Source: Polytrichum commune (Eukaryota; Streptophyta; Polytrichopsida; Polytrichales; Polytrichaceae). Taken from it: a DNA stretch of 64,000 nucleotides. The notes below the pieces were generated by a model. It saw only the letters and a list, made by a program, of their open reading frames with translations, ran no database searches and had not been told where the DNA came from. The stretch lies in the NCBI GenBank assembly GCA_950295325.1, contig OX485804.1, positions 55,674,001-55,738,000 on the forward strand. Reading direction: 5' to 3'. Below are positions 1 through 11,882 of the stretch, in pieces. Position 1 is the first letter of the stretch; every line of letters begins with the position of its first letter. A program made the position numbers and the translations under genes.

Positions 1-466
1 AGCAGTGAAATTCGATTTCATGGAAAACTGCTTGTGCCCCAATACTGGGGTTGCAAAGCAAAGAATATCGTCTATGGTTCCAAGCTCGAAATGCATTCCA
101 TCATTTCTGCCTCAAGGGATGACAGATGCAGGACAGAGAACAAACTCAGGTAGGAAAATAAACTAGGAGTAAAACTATAAAAGCACGCTGAAACATCTGA
201 TGTTATCCTCACATGCTCCTCAAGCAAATTTTCTGAAGTCCGGGAGCTTGCTGCGGATGTTAGCCATTCTTGCACCAAACCAACTAAATCGATTGGGCCA
301 GCAAAGGAGAATAAAACCAACCCAAAAGGGGTGATGCTGCTGGATCATCATGTCCGAGATGGTTGAATTTCATCTCATCTCAATTTGAGAATGTAGCAAG
401 GAAGATTTTAAAAACTAGGTCATCTACGAAGGGCATTGAAACATCCAGGGGAGAGAAAATTCTGGT
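1..466. other. 3' flank of the DUF493 gene, no confident gene
   Basis: This stretch lies downstream of the stop codon of the minus-strand DUF493 gene and probably holds its 3' UTR. An open frame of about 80 codons runs on the minus strand from about 320 to 72, but it begins at TTG rather than ATG and I recognise no domain in it. It could be a terminal exon of another transcript; nothing in the sequence decides this. Confidence 0.3.
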
Positions 467-1009
467 CTACAAAAAGTACTTCATTCTGGCATCCTTACGC
501 ATGGCATCATAAACAGCCCGGACCTGGTCACTAGACATCACAGTGATACCTCCGATTTTGACAGACACATATTTGCCTTGAGCAGAAAGCTTTGTGGTGA
601 CACCTCCATCAGGGACAGGGCATTCAACAACAGCCTCAACAGCCTCCACCATGGCTTGCACAAATTCATCTCCCCCTGTTCCGATGGCGGTGAAATCCCT
701 AACCATGGGGTACACATTCACCTTCTGGTCTATGCTGTTCCAGTCACTCCCGGGGGCGTTATCCTTCACTGTGCCTCCTATGACTATGTTCGTTGTCTTC
801 CCTACTCGGCCCTCCGCCTTGGAAACTTCCGAAATGGCTTTCAACACGGCATCTTGTGGTGGACTCTTCTCCGGCTTCTCTTTGTCGAAGCCCTCGCCAT
901 TTGTTGATGCCCCATGGCTGCCGCTGCTGTACTTGCATACCAGACATGGCCTCCCAGTTTTCCTGTCTACAGGAATCCTTCTCTGCGTCGCCATAGCCAA
1001 CCTCTGCAT
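467..1009 (-). CDS. DUF493 / YbeD-like domain protein, single exon
   Basis: An intronless 180-residue frame starts at ATG 1009-1007 and stops at 469-467; a second in-frame ATG is at codon 6. The first 90 residues are charged and low in complexity and contain a CLVCKY dicysteine. The C-terminal half (about 95-180) has the pattern of the DUF493/YbeD-like family, a small ferredoxin-like alpha/beta domain: a VNVYPMVRDFTAIG strand, a helix, a VTTKLSAQGKYVSVKIGG hairpin, and a final helix ending RMKYFL. Plant members of this family are not biochemically characterised as far as I know, and several are organellar; no clear transit peptide is visible here. The antisense frames over the same bases are shadows. 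The domain call is from motif recognition, so the role is unknown. Confidence 0.75.
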   Translation of the reverse strand: MQRLAMATQRRIPVDRKTGRPCLVCKYSSGSHGASTNGEGFDKEKPEKSPPQDAVLKAISEVSKAEGRVGKTTNIVIGGTVKDNAPGSDWNSIDQKVNVYPMVRDFTAIGTGGDEFVQAMVEAVEAVVECPVPDGGVTTKLSAQGKYVSVKIGGITVMSSDQVRAVYDAMRKDARMKYFL

Positions 1010-1511
1010 GGCTGCCCCTCTGCCTCCTTCCTCCCGCTCTCTAATCTCTATCTCTCTTTACCTCGTCGAAAACCTAATTCCGCCTTCGCCCGCACATCGA
1101 ACTTTCTTTTGTCACAAAATCCCGAGGATTATCCGTGACTGACCTCAAATTCGATGTGCTTTCTTCCTTCCACCTCCGGCAGCTACAACAAATCTGCTCC
1201 CAATTTCACCGTAAAATTGAAACTCGTCGGTACGGAAGCTCGATGCCGGAGAACCTAAGCACAATTTTGTCACAGTTTTGTTTATTTCATCGGTGCCTCC
1301 CGGATTGCAGCTTTACAAAATTGTTGCAAGAACTCAAATTTCACCAGACTTCTTGCTCCAGCGCCTTAAAAAAAAAAAAAATTAATTGCGCCACAACAGT
1401 AGTGAACCGAATTTGGAAATGCAGATCCAAGCCGCTCCGAATTCGGGAGACCGAGGAGCTTCATGGATAGCCTTCGGAGATGGGATGGGCGAGGAGTTGG
1501 TTCTCTTGGGA
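1010..1511. other. upstream region of the DUF493 gene
   Basis: About 500 bp upstream of the minus-strand DUF493 start. It is pyrimidine-rich on the plus strand near the gene, as expected for a plant 5' UTR and promoter. It ends in an A13 run near 1368-1381 and a diverged lead-in to the tandem repeat that follows. I see no second gene reading the other way. Confidence 0.3.
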
Positions 1512-2085
1512 GCACCCCAGATCTAACTTTTCACTAGATTCAAGATTCCGCGATCTACAGATTCAGTAAATATCATCATCTTGTTCATACCCGCCAATGG
1601 ACGGGTACCAAGCATAGTGTCATAGTATAGGTCCCTCAGAATTCCCTTCAGAAGCCAGGGCTGCACCCCAGATCTACCCCAAGACTAGATTCAGATTCAA
1701 AGATCTACGAAATATGTAGACAATATCTTCGTATTCATACTCGTACACGGTCGGGGTACCACGCTAAACGTCGTATTGTGGTCCCTCAAGAGGAGTTCTC
1801 TAGGGACCCAGGGTTGCATCCCAGATCTACCATACGGATAGATTCAAGATTCTAAGATACCATAGTCATGTTCATACCCGCGAAAATTAGCGGGTATCAA
1901 CCACCAAAGGAGTCGCTTGGGAGCAAGGGTTGCACCCCAGATCTAGCTATATAGGAGATTTAGGATTCAGAAATCTGAAGATTCTCTGAATACCATAATC
2001 ATGTTCATACCCGTGAAAACGGCAGGTACCAAGCTGCTTGTCGTAGTAATGTGTCTCTCAGGGGAGTTCTCATGGGAGAGAGGGC
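1512..2085. repeat. diverged tandem repeat, period about 150 bp
   Basis: Four diverged copies begin with GCACCCCAGATCTA or a close variant at about 1512, 1663, 1816 and 1932, giving spacings near 151, 153 and 116. Each holds a short inverted motif of the type ATACCCGC...GCGGGTACCA and a GTCCCTCA stretch. A related fragment recurs at about 2845-2910. I do not recognise the family. Confidence 0.7.
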
Positions 2086-2093
2086 TTAGGCTT

Positions 2094-2203
2094 AGTTTCC
2101 ATGTAGGCCGCTCGCCCATGAGATTCTAGTGGAAATGTAGATTTCAAATGAAGACATCTACGTTTTCACTAGAATCTCATGGGCGAGCGGCCTACATGGA
2201 AAC
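2094..2203. mobile_element. hairpin MITE, Tourist/PIF-Harbinger-like (copy 1)
   Basis: Two arms of about 49 bp (2094-2142 and 2155-2203) are inverted copies with only two mismatches around a 12-bp loop. The outer end reads AGTTTCCATGTAGGCCGCTC. A second copy lies at 2528-2651. Copy 2 is flanked by TAA on both sides, as Tourist/PIF-Harbinger elements are; the flanks here (TTA/TTT) are less clean. It has no coding capacity. Confidence 0.75.
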
Positions 2204-2212
2204 TAACCTTTG

Positions 2213-2455
2213 ATTACACTACATGTTGTATTTAGTGTCACCAATTCTATTTGTCTTGCTCGATACTAATTGTAAACCACCCATGTAGTGTTGCTAACAC
2301 TACAGGTGAACCTAACATTATGTGTCATTCCTTGTAAAACATTTTGGCATTATAGATTTACAATGTTGCGATTATTGTCACTTACTAACTGATATTTCAT
2401 CCAAATTTTAACCATCTATGCCAATATTTCATCACATAAATGTTGAGATGTAGAA
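2213..2455 (-). repeat. dispersed repeat family Y, reversed copy
   Basis: This segment matches, in reverse orientation, the repeats at about 11503-11882 and 59335-59655. Shared landmarks are a block around GACACTAAATAT, one around AATGACAAATAATGTT and one around TGATGAAATATTG. The full copy at 11.5 kb has palindromic ends, which suggests a MITE. No open frame is present. Confidence 0.6.
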
Positions 2456-2527
2456 TATACCAAGTTTGTAGTATGGGACCACGTCTTTATTATGCATGTG
2501 TGCTTAAGCTTCAAACATGGGTGTTTA

Positions 2528-2651
2528 AGGGTGAGTTTCCATGTAGGCCGCTCACCTACCACATTCTAGAGGAAATGTAGATGCCACTAGATGGAATCTA
2601 CGTGTCCATTTGAGTTTGGTGGGAGAGCGGCCTACATGGAAACTCACCCTA
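2528..2651. mobile_element. hairpin MITE, Tourist/PIF-Harbinger-like (copy 2)
   Basis: This is the same family as 2094-2203, with termini GGGTGAGTTTCCATGTAGG and the inverted counterpart, and TAA on both sides (TAA-GGGTGAG ... CTCACCC-TAA). The inner part of the arms is more diverged than in copy 1, so it is probably the older insertion. A 3-bp TWA target duplication is the hallmark of Tourist/PIF-Harbinger elements. Confidence 0.75.
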
Positions 2652-5417
2652 AGAATCCCATTAGCAACCTCACAGACCATGTAGGGTTTTGGGTAGTGCT
2701 TGAACTAAATGGAACTAAATGGAACATTACTTGTAAAGACATTCATGAGAAGTTTCATCAAAAAAGTTACCATAGTGACATAAGATACCATGTGACACTA
2801 AATAAAATGTTTGGTGTAGACTCTTAATATGTGAATACCATTTGTCATGTTCATACCCATGTGTGTGGTGGGTACCAAGCAAGATGTCATAGTATGGGTT
2901 GCCACTGAGAGCAAGTCCACTCACCAAGTTTGCATTTGCATTTGTACCTACATATGCACTTTATCAACACGATGCAAATGCAAATGCACATCCAAGAGCA
3001 TGAGGGTTATCAAAACTAACATGGTATTTGTGAAAATGTTACATGGCACGTAAAAATGTCATATGTGTCGGTTTTTCGAATGCAAGGAAGGCCACCTTGA
3101 ATTGGTCATTGGAGGCAATTTTTGTCAACTAAACAAGTTTTTGCCAACTATACATTTTTCCAAAGTTCAAGTGCATTCCACAAGACTAGAAACTGAGTTG
3201 GCCTTGAAAAAAAAACCGGCACATGTGAATGTGATGTTTTCATGAATACTATGTTAACTCGACGCAATGTTTCATCCATGAAGGCACAATGGCATCCATA
3301 ATTCTTGAATTATGTACATGAGTTGATCGGTTATGACATATAACCAACTTGAGTAGGTGGATGACAAGCCACAAGTGATTCACAACTCGTCATCCACTCT
3401 CCTCTCGCTGATTTATTAGTCCATAGTGAGCTCATGCTCATGCATGCATATGCTATAAGATAAGTGACCATAAACTTTCCATATTTAGCTATGCACCCAC
3501 TCCGCCTAGGATGTCAAGCACACAACTCATGGAAGATGATTATGAGATGCAAATTGCATGAAGATAATATGAATATCTTATTATTTGTGTTTTTAATTCC
3601 ATGCCTCTGAAAATGATACACATGCTTCAAGGTTGAATTATGGCGGTCAACATCATTAAGTGGTGGCTTACCTTTCGACCCCCTTTTGGAAAAAAAATCA
3701 ACGCTAGAATGTGACCAAATCAACTCAACCACATGAAGGATTGAGCCATGTAACACAATTTGAAAGTCGATGCACCAACCAATCACATAAGTTTCTTGTA
3801 TGGTCTATTTGGGGTCATTGAGCACCCAAAATACTCAATATGTATGGCTCAACATGGAAGTGGTATGGAGTACACTATAAACGGCAAAAAATGATTCATA
3901 GTATCAAAATCAAATTTGTTAACACTCTCTTACCAAGTAGGGAATATTTTCTTTCCACGTGGGTAACAATGCCTTTATTAACCTTCCACTTTCTTCTCAA
4001 TTCTTGAGGAGGCATCTTTGCTTCATTCTCTTGGAACTTGTTATCTACTCTTAATCTCTCAATCCCTCTTTATAAGATAGTTTCTTTCTTTCTTTCTTAT
4101 AAGATAGTTAACTTTTGAACACATTATCGTTATTGCAGAAGCACAATCATATGAGCTTCAATTTATTTTTAGCACAACCACATTAGTTGTATACAGGTCT
4201 CAACTTTGAATAATTACGATCTAGATCTTGATACTTTCTCCTTGTGTATTGTAGTATTGCATTTCTTCATGTACCGTAATTGTCTTTTAAACTCAAGTGT
4301 TACTTCTAAGCATTGAATGATTGAAGTGAAGGAATAGGAGAAGAATTGATTATGTAAAGAGATCGTATGAAGTGATTGTACAATTGAGTGAAGGGATTTA
4401 GAAGTGAGGCAAATACACTTAAGGAAGTCTTCTCAAGTAAAGAGAATTGAGAAGAAATGCTACTATGCTATCATTGACACTCTCTCCAAGAGTCCAACTT
4501 AATTTATTATGCACTATATAAAAATTGCAAATGATAAAAACACGTAGCTATTTATAGCTTAACTTAATTAGGCCCGCTTAGGCTTATTTGGATGGGATGT
4601 AAGACAATTGTGTCTTCCCCCCTTGCATGTCCATTGAACTTGCAAGCACATCAATAATAGACATTACAACACCATTGATGTGAGAATAAATCCATTTTGG
4701 AAAGGTTATGGTTGATATGAAAGTTGACCCAAATTCATAATATCAAAGCTTGGAATTTAAATAACTAGATAAGAGAGTTACCTTGGATGTTACCCAATTT
4801 GTTCTCACCCTTCTTTGTATAGTAAGAAAACAATGCATATATCAATAATATGTGAAAAACATGATGAAAGAAAACGATGACATAGAAGTTCATCTTCATA
4901 TTCCAAGATTTTTTAAATCGTTACAACTTTGTTTCTTTTAACCCTTTTTCTCATTTTGTTTTATTTATTTATTTCATATTATCTAGGTATTGGATTTTAT
5001 TTGAGGAGATTTCTTTGAACTTAAATTTCTTTTGAAACTGCTAGGACCAACGTCCTCGGGGGGTTCACTGGCGAAAATCGTAGAACAACATGCGATAAAA
5101 AATAGGGTCCAATATATTCATTGTAAATAAATTTTGTAAGAAATGTACATGTAAAATAGGGGATTTTAAGATAGTGAAACATGTTTACATGTAAAATACC
5201 ATCACATATAATATTTTCAGGCTTTTTACATGTAAAATACCATCACCTTATAATATTTTCTGCAAGGTAAATAACCCCCCCAATAAATAGGTCCCGGACG
5301 CACGTGTATGCAAAATATAAGAGGGAGTGAACCCCCCAAGCCAACGCCAACAAGCCAATTACTCATTACTTCCATACAATCCACAATGACATTGCTATCC
5401 ACCCTTATGATGAGGAT
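2652..5417. other. intergenic, no gene seen
   Basis: This is AT-rich sequence with only short frames. It holds an inverted GCATTTGCATTTG / CAAATGCAAATGC pair at about 2933-2990, a short CTTT microsatellite near 4080-4105, and a direct repeat of about 30 bp around TACATGTAAAATACCATCAC at about 5190 and 5228. Confidence 0.4.
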
Positions 5418-6738
5418 TTAGGGCTCATTTTGCAACTCTAGCGTCCTCTTCAAATTTGTTTTCTTCCCACGACTTTTTTTGTAATTTGTGATGAAGCGAT
5501 CCAACTCCCATAATGTGTCATTGTCCAAGTTTTCAAAGTCCATCACAATATCGTTCTCGATCTCCACCCATGCGTGCGAGTTTTGACGATTTTCGAGAAT
5601 TTGGGTAACACGGTTAATCTTGTCTTCCGGAAGCATTTCCAACTCGACTTTCAATCTCTCTTTCTCTTCAAATGTCATTTGTCTCTTGCAAGGGTCCGTT
5701 GGATGAGGCTTTGGAGGCTTTGGCAACTTCCTCCGCATCGGTGACAATGTGTTAGTTTCCCTATTGGCAAGGGGCAATTGTAGTTCTTGGTCATATATGT
5801 CACATGAGTCTTCAAACCAATTTTTGATATGGGTATCTTCTTCATGAACATCCAACGGTTTTGTAACCATGTTACCCCACCAATCTTCAAAGATTGCTTC
5901 CAACATTTGCGCAATTTGGTGTATCTCATGGGTCTCCGAGTTATATTTCCTTGCATTTGCAAACGTGAGACGAACATCATGAACAAATTCCATTGGAGAG
6001 GGGTAGAGCTTTGATTCTAATCTTTTTTTTACGGTGCCAAGATCCATGGGGTGGCTAATAATCAAGTGGTAATCATGGAGACCCTCTAGCTCTGCATCAA
6101 CAGGTTGGTTGAAAACCTGTAATAGACCAACCACAATCAATTGAATATACTAACACATTAACACATGATACATGAGTTAGATTTAGCTCTTGCATGCAAT
6201 CTACACGTGTGCGTGAACTAAGTCGTGATTAGAAAATGCACATGACAATGAATCTATTTGATAACCATCAAAAACCTCACACTTCTCATGTTGAACAAAT
6301 ACAAACTATGACATGACCAACTTCCCATCATATCCACCTAACCCACAACCCCAAAATCCCACAATACCAAAACCCTAGGGGATGAACCCTACGATAAGAT
6401 GCATGAACCAACCCAACTAGCTTAGTTATGGGAATAGCAAATCTCCCACACCAGCCCCAAGAATAGAACCCAACGCACATTGGAACTTATTCAACCACCT
6501 TAGCATGATAACACTCAACCCCATGATACCCATAAAAGCATACACCGCACTATTATACAACCCACGCCCACTAGAGCCCCCTCCCCCTTTCTACCTAGAT
6601 ACCAAAAGGGACCACCTCCGACAAGAGGCAATAGGAATTGTCTCATAACCTTGCTTAAGAAACCCACTTAGGTTTCATGTATGAGCTCCCAACTATGATG
6701 AAGGTGAAATATCCTTCATTCACTCACACCAACCCTAA

Positions 6739-6812
<74 letters not shown>

Positions 6813-7247
6813 GATATCATTTTTAAGGTTTGGATATTCACTTACGTTATAACCTTGTTCATGATTCATCAACTTCCTTAGTATTGTTCGGCATTGAGTC
6901 ACACTAATATACCGTGTAATGACTCCTCCTTTAGTTTGTGATTTTTGTCTCTTTCGGACACCACCGCAATCACTCCACTCAACACCACTAGAGAAAACTC
7001 TCTTGGACTGGGATAGCTTCTCACCCTCATCAACCACTATGTTGGAGTTGGTGCGCTCCAAATCCGCTTTAGATGTTGTTGTGGGATGAGGAGGATGGTC
7101 ATCCACTATGGCTGCATGTTGTGGTTTAATTAAGTTCATGCTTCTCATCAATTGTCTATGAGATTCCATCTTTTCTTCCCAATTTAGCTTTGCCTTCATC
7201 ACTGCTTCTAGGCTCTTCTCCAACTTCAACAATTTCATTGCATCCAT
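5418..7247 (-). CDS. GTE-type (BET-like) bromodomain and NET domain protein, two exons
   Basis: Exon 1 is 7247-6846 (134 codons, ending at a GTAAGT donor) and exon 2 is 6116-5418 (AG acceptor, phase 0), giving 366 residues. Residues 1-35 are a charged helix. A bromodomain spans about 115-212: its first helix (CRTILRKLMNH) is in exon 1, and the PVD, HPMDLGTVK and RKYN motifs are in exon 2. The acetyl-lysine-binding Asn is N193. A basic Pro linker and a complete NET domain (about 278-349) follow. Length and order match short plant GTE proteins such as GTE1/IMB1, nuclear readers of acetylated histones that affect transcription. The 729-bp intron contains a (CT)33 run. The bromodomain could be missed if the intron were not spliced in silico. 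The subfamily is inferred. Confidence 0.85.
6743..6808. repeat. (CT)33 microsatellite in the GTE intron
   Basis: An uninterrupted CT run of about 66 bp lies 35 bp inside the donor end of the GTE intron. On the transcribed strand it reads (GA)n, close to the 5' splice site. Length variation between individuals is likely. Confidence 0.9.
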
Positions 7248-9107
7248 GATTGACTATGATGTAGTCACCTTGTATAGCGTTCTACAAATCCTTAAGGAAT
7301 TTTGTGTTGTAATGACAAGGTAGATAATATTTATAAACTAAAGATGAATTCAAATTTTAATTTTACATGTAAAACGTAGAAATAAAAACTAGAGATCTAT
7401 TTTCATTGAGCTATAGCTTTTACTTTTTGGATATTACTTTTTAAGGGGGGTGTTTGTACTCTCTTTTGTGCAAAATATTATATTGGAAAAGAAAGACCCA
7501 CACTAATATAGATGCTCACATGTTGCTCTTACTATGCATGTATACAAGCTACAAAAAACTAACATGAAATAACATCTACATTATAGTGATGTGTCAACCC
7601 TCCATAATATTAATGTTGTCAAGCTTTGAATGTGAACTTGTTTTAGGCACTTCAGTTGGTGCCTTCTAATAATGATTCTTCACTAAAATGATACTTTTAT
7701 GCACTCTACTGGTATAATTAAGAAATTCAACTGAAAAGTATGATGTGTCTAGAACCTACCTATTTTCTTAAATAAAACAATAAAGCATGCCAATGTTCTT
7801 CATGAATTAGGGACAAAGTCTAGTATTCAATATTTTATCAAAAAAACTCTTCTCCCATAAAATTTAAAAGAAATCTATAATTTTTTGATTTCATTTATAA
7901 CTATAATCATTGAAATTTTCATGAATGCAATTTCACCAATATCTTTTACAAAGCCTTTGTTGGAAAATGTGATGTATATATAGAAAGTGATAAAATTTTA
8001 GATCATGGTTTCTTTTCAATTTGTAACACGCCATGCAAAGTATTATGTAACAATATGGTCCAAAATTTTTGCACCTAATTTATAGTCTTTGGTGTTTGTA
8101 GGTTATGAACTACATCTTTGGTTTTTAACTACATGTGAGCATCAAACACCATGCACACAAATCTCCTTCCGATAGCAAAAGAAAACAAATTAGAATGTAG
8201 GCACATTTGCTCTACACTCAAAGATATGATCAACTTCACTTCATAGATTTGGTGTCAAATATAAGTAAACAGACCAACCTACATGGATGACACAAATTTA
8301 TTCGTATCACATGTTTGCATTAATAAGTTTCACTCCTTCTCAAATTCAAACATCCCACACGTACTGCGAGCCACGGCAAATGTAGATTTAGGAGCGTCTA
8401 GCGGACATGGCCATCGTGTGCCCAAAGACCATGGAAGAAATTCTAAACAATTACGAGGAGAAACAACGAGCTCAAATCGCATCGAACCACATTGTGCTTT
8501 GATTGCTAGGACTTGGAGGCGCCCGCATGTTAGTTGCATGGTACCTCCCTTTCTTTTGAACTTAACATTGCATCCCTACATGCATCTCAACAATGGCAAT
8601 GTGCTTCTAGATCCAGATGGAATTCTTCATTTGCACATACAACCCAACTCTTCTTTGGCATGAGGGAGGGACTCCCAGGATGATGGCAATGGGCAAGCAT
8701 CATGGTAAAAAACTTTCATAAATCTTGTTATTGAGAATGTATGGGAATGGATGTTCCATTAACTTGCTAACATGGCAAGTCATACGAAGGTATACGTGTA
8801 CCTTGGTGACCCCTACCAAATGACATGGAGGGTGCAGACCCATCCAACAATCCTTTGTTGGAGGCTAAGTTGGACATACTTCATCCTAGGTGATACATAA
8901 TTGGGAGTTGCCGATTGTAATATGTTGTATGCGCCACAATTTCTTCAACTTAGTGCTTGATTTCCTTCACTCATCGTCATCATCACAACAAAATGAGATT
9001 CGAGCTTTCATGACATGGAACCCTCTACAATAATGTTTATTTTTTTTGAGTGCGAGCACATGGAAGGTGGTCGTTGCATTGCATGATTAAGCTCTACGAA
9101 CGTTGGC
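7248..9107. other. 5' flank of the GTE gene and intergenic, no confident gene
   Basis: The first kilobase upstream of GTE is very AT-rich and without structure I recognise. From about 8300 to 9100 the composition is more coding-like, with short frames on both strands, but stops interrupt every one and no family is recognisable. It may be a decayed gene. Confidence 0.35.
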
Positions 9108-9110
9108 TTA

Positions 9111-9484
9111 GGGCCGGTTTACACTACGGTGGAGAAGGCCTCTGGTCGGTCAAGAATGCTTGGCCAAGACATGGTTATATGAGGCAACTGGTGGATGTGC
9201 TGGAGAAGAATTAAAGGCAATAAAATATTTTTATTGAGTTGGGCTTCTCCGGAGGAGGAGTTTCTTGTCCGGCCTCAAGAGGCCGGAGAAGCCCAACTCC
9301 AAAAAGTGCCGCCATGTAGGCGGCCATGTCATTTTATCATCCATGAGAAAAGTTCACCACCATTGTTTTCTTCACCTAGTGTAAACACCCACCGGTCAAG
9401 AGTTGCATTTTCGACCAATCACAATTGAGAAATGCCCTTTTTTTCATGACCGGTGGACTTCTCCATTGTAGTGTAAACCGGCCC
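9111..9484. mobile_element. Tourist-like MITE with TTA duplication
   Basis: The element is 374 bp. Its ends are inverted: GGGCCGGTTTACACTAC on the left and the complement on the right, extending loosely into GGAGAAG. TTA is present at 9108-9110 and 9485-9487, the target size of PIF/Harbinger (Tourist) elements. An internal hairpin at about 9238-9300 has arms reading GTTGGGCTTCTCCGG and its complement. No transposase is encoded. Confidence 0.85.
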
Positions 9485-9487
9485 TTA

Positions 9488-10093
9488 GTGTCCGTTAGTG
9501 TTGAGCTTCAACGCAACACTTGTTTGGCAACCGTGGAGCATGGTGATTATAGTGAGGATTATGGAGAAGGAACATGGGAAGCCACGAACAACTATGACTT
9601 CGATCATACAATGGAGGAGGGTATTTTTCTTGGCTCCTCGATGCCTTCAAGTGCAGGTGGAGGAGGTGGGGATGGTAGACATGGATGGAGCCATGGGCAT
9701 TTATTTTTTATTTTTTATGGTGGCAATGTGTGCAGTTACATGTGCAATGTTGAATTCCACTAGTATTATTAATGGGAAGGAATGCCACGATGCACAAGTG
9801 GCGTCAACTAGCAATGACACCAAACCTATGCTCGCACCATCACCATCCAATAAGTAGGACACACCATTAGTGGGGCAAGGTGTCTTAGTTGGGTGCAATC
9901 TAGGTTGCAGTGAGAAGGTGAGGTCAATTGGAAGGTCAAAGTTTCCCTTGCGTTTATGTTCTTTGAAGCATGTCATGGAGTTTATCACCCATGCTTGTTA
10001 CTTCCATTTGAGTCTTCATGTGTGTATGATGAAAGTTGCATGAGTTTATGGAACATGACTTTGTGGTTGTCTAGGCACTGAACACATATTTGC
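9488..10093. other. coding-like but unidentified sequence
   Basis: Frames of about 110-120 codons overlap on the plus strand between 9425 and 9857. The stretch just right of the MITE continues the composition of the stretch left of it, as if the MITE interrupted an older, now broken gene. I cannot name a family, and most frames begin within the MITE. Confidence 0.2.
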
Positions 10094-10322
10094 ATGGAAA
10101 TTACTGCTCCCAAGATGAATTTTATTATGGAGGGTGGTTAGACTTTTGGTCGTTAGTTGCCTTTTGGTCGTTAGTCGTTATTATTCACGAGTTTCCCAGC
10201 CATGAATTTGTCCCTCCATAATAAAATTCGTGGAAATTACTGCTCCCAAGATGAATTTTATTAAAGACTAACGACCAAAAGGCAACAAACGACCAAAAGG
10301 CAACTAACGACCAAAAGGCAAC
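10094..10322. repeat. nested inverted and tandem repeats
   Basis: A direct repeat of about 33 bp (GGAAATTACTGCTCCCAAGA and following bases) occurs at about 10095 and 10230. Between and beyond the copies, a 17-18 bp unit, ACGACCAAAAGGCAACTA, is present three times at about 10270-10322, and in inverted form about twice at 10143-10178. GAATTTTATTATGGAGGG also has an inverted partner at about 10211-10228. The whole could fold into a large hairpin. Confidence 0.8.
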
Positions 10323-11502
10323 GGTTGTGGAAAATTGTCTTGAGATGGAGGAGGTTGATGGTTGCAAGGAGGTGAGTGCAGTGAAACTAGTCATTGCAAA
10401 CGAATTGTATGTAACAGTGATGACAAGCTCGCATGCATGTGATGTCATCCTCATGTTGGTTGTTGGTTGTTTTGCGCACGTTATCCTTGACATTCTTGTG
10501 GAGTCGGAGAAGATAACTTATCCGAAAGATTCATTCGTGGAATTGCTTCACCTTGACTTTGAGTCATCTGTTGTTGGGAAGGGAGAGTGGGTGTGGATGG
10601 CGATGCAATAGAGAAGTATAGTATGGAGGGTGCACAGTTGATGATTATTACCGAGGTGTGCAAAAAGGATGTGTCGTTCCTGCTAGAAGTGGAGATCTAA
10701 CCCCCACCTAATGCACAGGAGGACACAGTGGGCTATCAAATTATGTGGCCTACACAATACATGTAGCGAATGATCCGACTTGTGTAGATCTGGAAGAAGG
10801 GATCCACCAAATTTTGTGGGAGTCATATTACGGTCCAAGCACAAGCATTTCCCCGAATCGAAGCATCAACGCCTCGAAGGATCCATGGACTAACAACTCT
10901 CTAATTTTTGTTCAGGTTGCAGATGGCATTGAATGTGGTCTTTTGCATTTCCAATCAATGTAGCTGCAAGTTCAAATGTAGTAATTTCATATGAGTCTGA
11001 CACATGTGTAGATGCATGTAGTTCAGGATTGGCAAGTGTAGGTGGATTAGAAGTGATTTGTTTGAGCACTTGCCCCAGATTTTTGCAACGACATCATAAA
11101 TGAGGCATGGCATGGCATCTCCATTGACAAATTGTGGCTTCGTACATGTACTGGGCTGATCTGTGCCGGGTCAAAGTCCAGTGTTGTTGGAATATTGGAT
11201 GTTGGGGAAAATATAGAGTGTATTGTGTTTTGGCCATTTTGATTGGTGCAAGTGGTTGTGGAGTCAGATATGGTCATTTTCATATGAATGTCACATGGAA
11301 ATAGCCACATTCCCTGTCTATTGTGAGATTTGCCATGTTTGCACACTCCTGGAATTTATAATTTTGTCCACCATTTAATACTAGTGGCAATGGCAATTTT
11401 GTAGAACACTTGACATTAATTATTGCAACATGTTCATGTCCTTCGGATGTCTGGTGCGACTAGTCCCTTGTCAATGACCCCAGTTATATGCGTCCTCGGG
11501 AA
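10323..11502. other. intergenic, possible decayed coding sequence
   Basis: Plus-strand frames at 10327-10611 and 10745-10963 have balanced amino-acid composition but no recognisable domain, and a stop lies between them. Nothing supports a functional gene. Confidence 0.2.
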
Positions 11503-11882
11503 CTACACTAAATATCATATTTAGTGTTATATGATATTTTATGTCACAATGGTAACTTTTTGGATGATTCTAAAGAATAAGCGAACAAATATTGTCATGG
11601 ATGATGGATGGGTTTATCCATTGGCCAAAACCCTACCTTCTGTTGTCAGCAGCTTGTGATGAAATATTGTCATTGATGATTGAAATTTGGATGGAAAATC
11701 ACTTGGTAAGTGACAGTAATTGCAACACTCTAAATCTATAATTCCCCCCAGAAATTACAAGGAATGACAAATAATGTTGGGTTAACATTTAGTGTTGGTG
11801 ACACTACACTGCGGTTTACAATTAGTGTTGAGCAAGACGATTAGAATTGGTGACACTAAATATCATATTTAATGTAGCAGTT
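11503..11882 (+). repeat. dispersed repeat family Y, full copy with palindromic ends
   Basis: The ends carry CACTAAATATCATATTTAGTG on the left and CACTAAATATCATATTTAATG on the right, each nearly self-complementary and also inverted with respect to each other. The interior aligns along its length with 59335-59655 in the same orientation and with 2213-2455 in reverse. This is probably a non-autonomous DNA transposon; no clear target duplication was found. Confidence 0.6.

Noticed and set aside
594-1142. 182-codon plus-strand open frame
   Set aside because: It lies antisense over the DUF493 gene, whose protein has a recognisable domain; the plus frame is its shadow.
8788-8940. Possible B3-like DNA-binding domain (TWRVQ ... 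WRLSWTYF, plus strand)
   Set aside because: A stop interrupts it and only two or three consensus positions agree.
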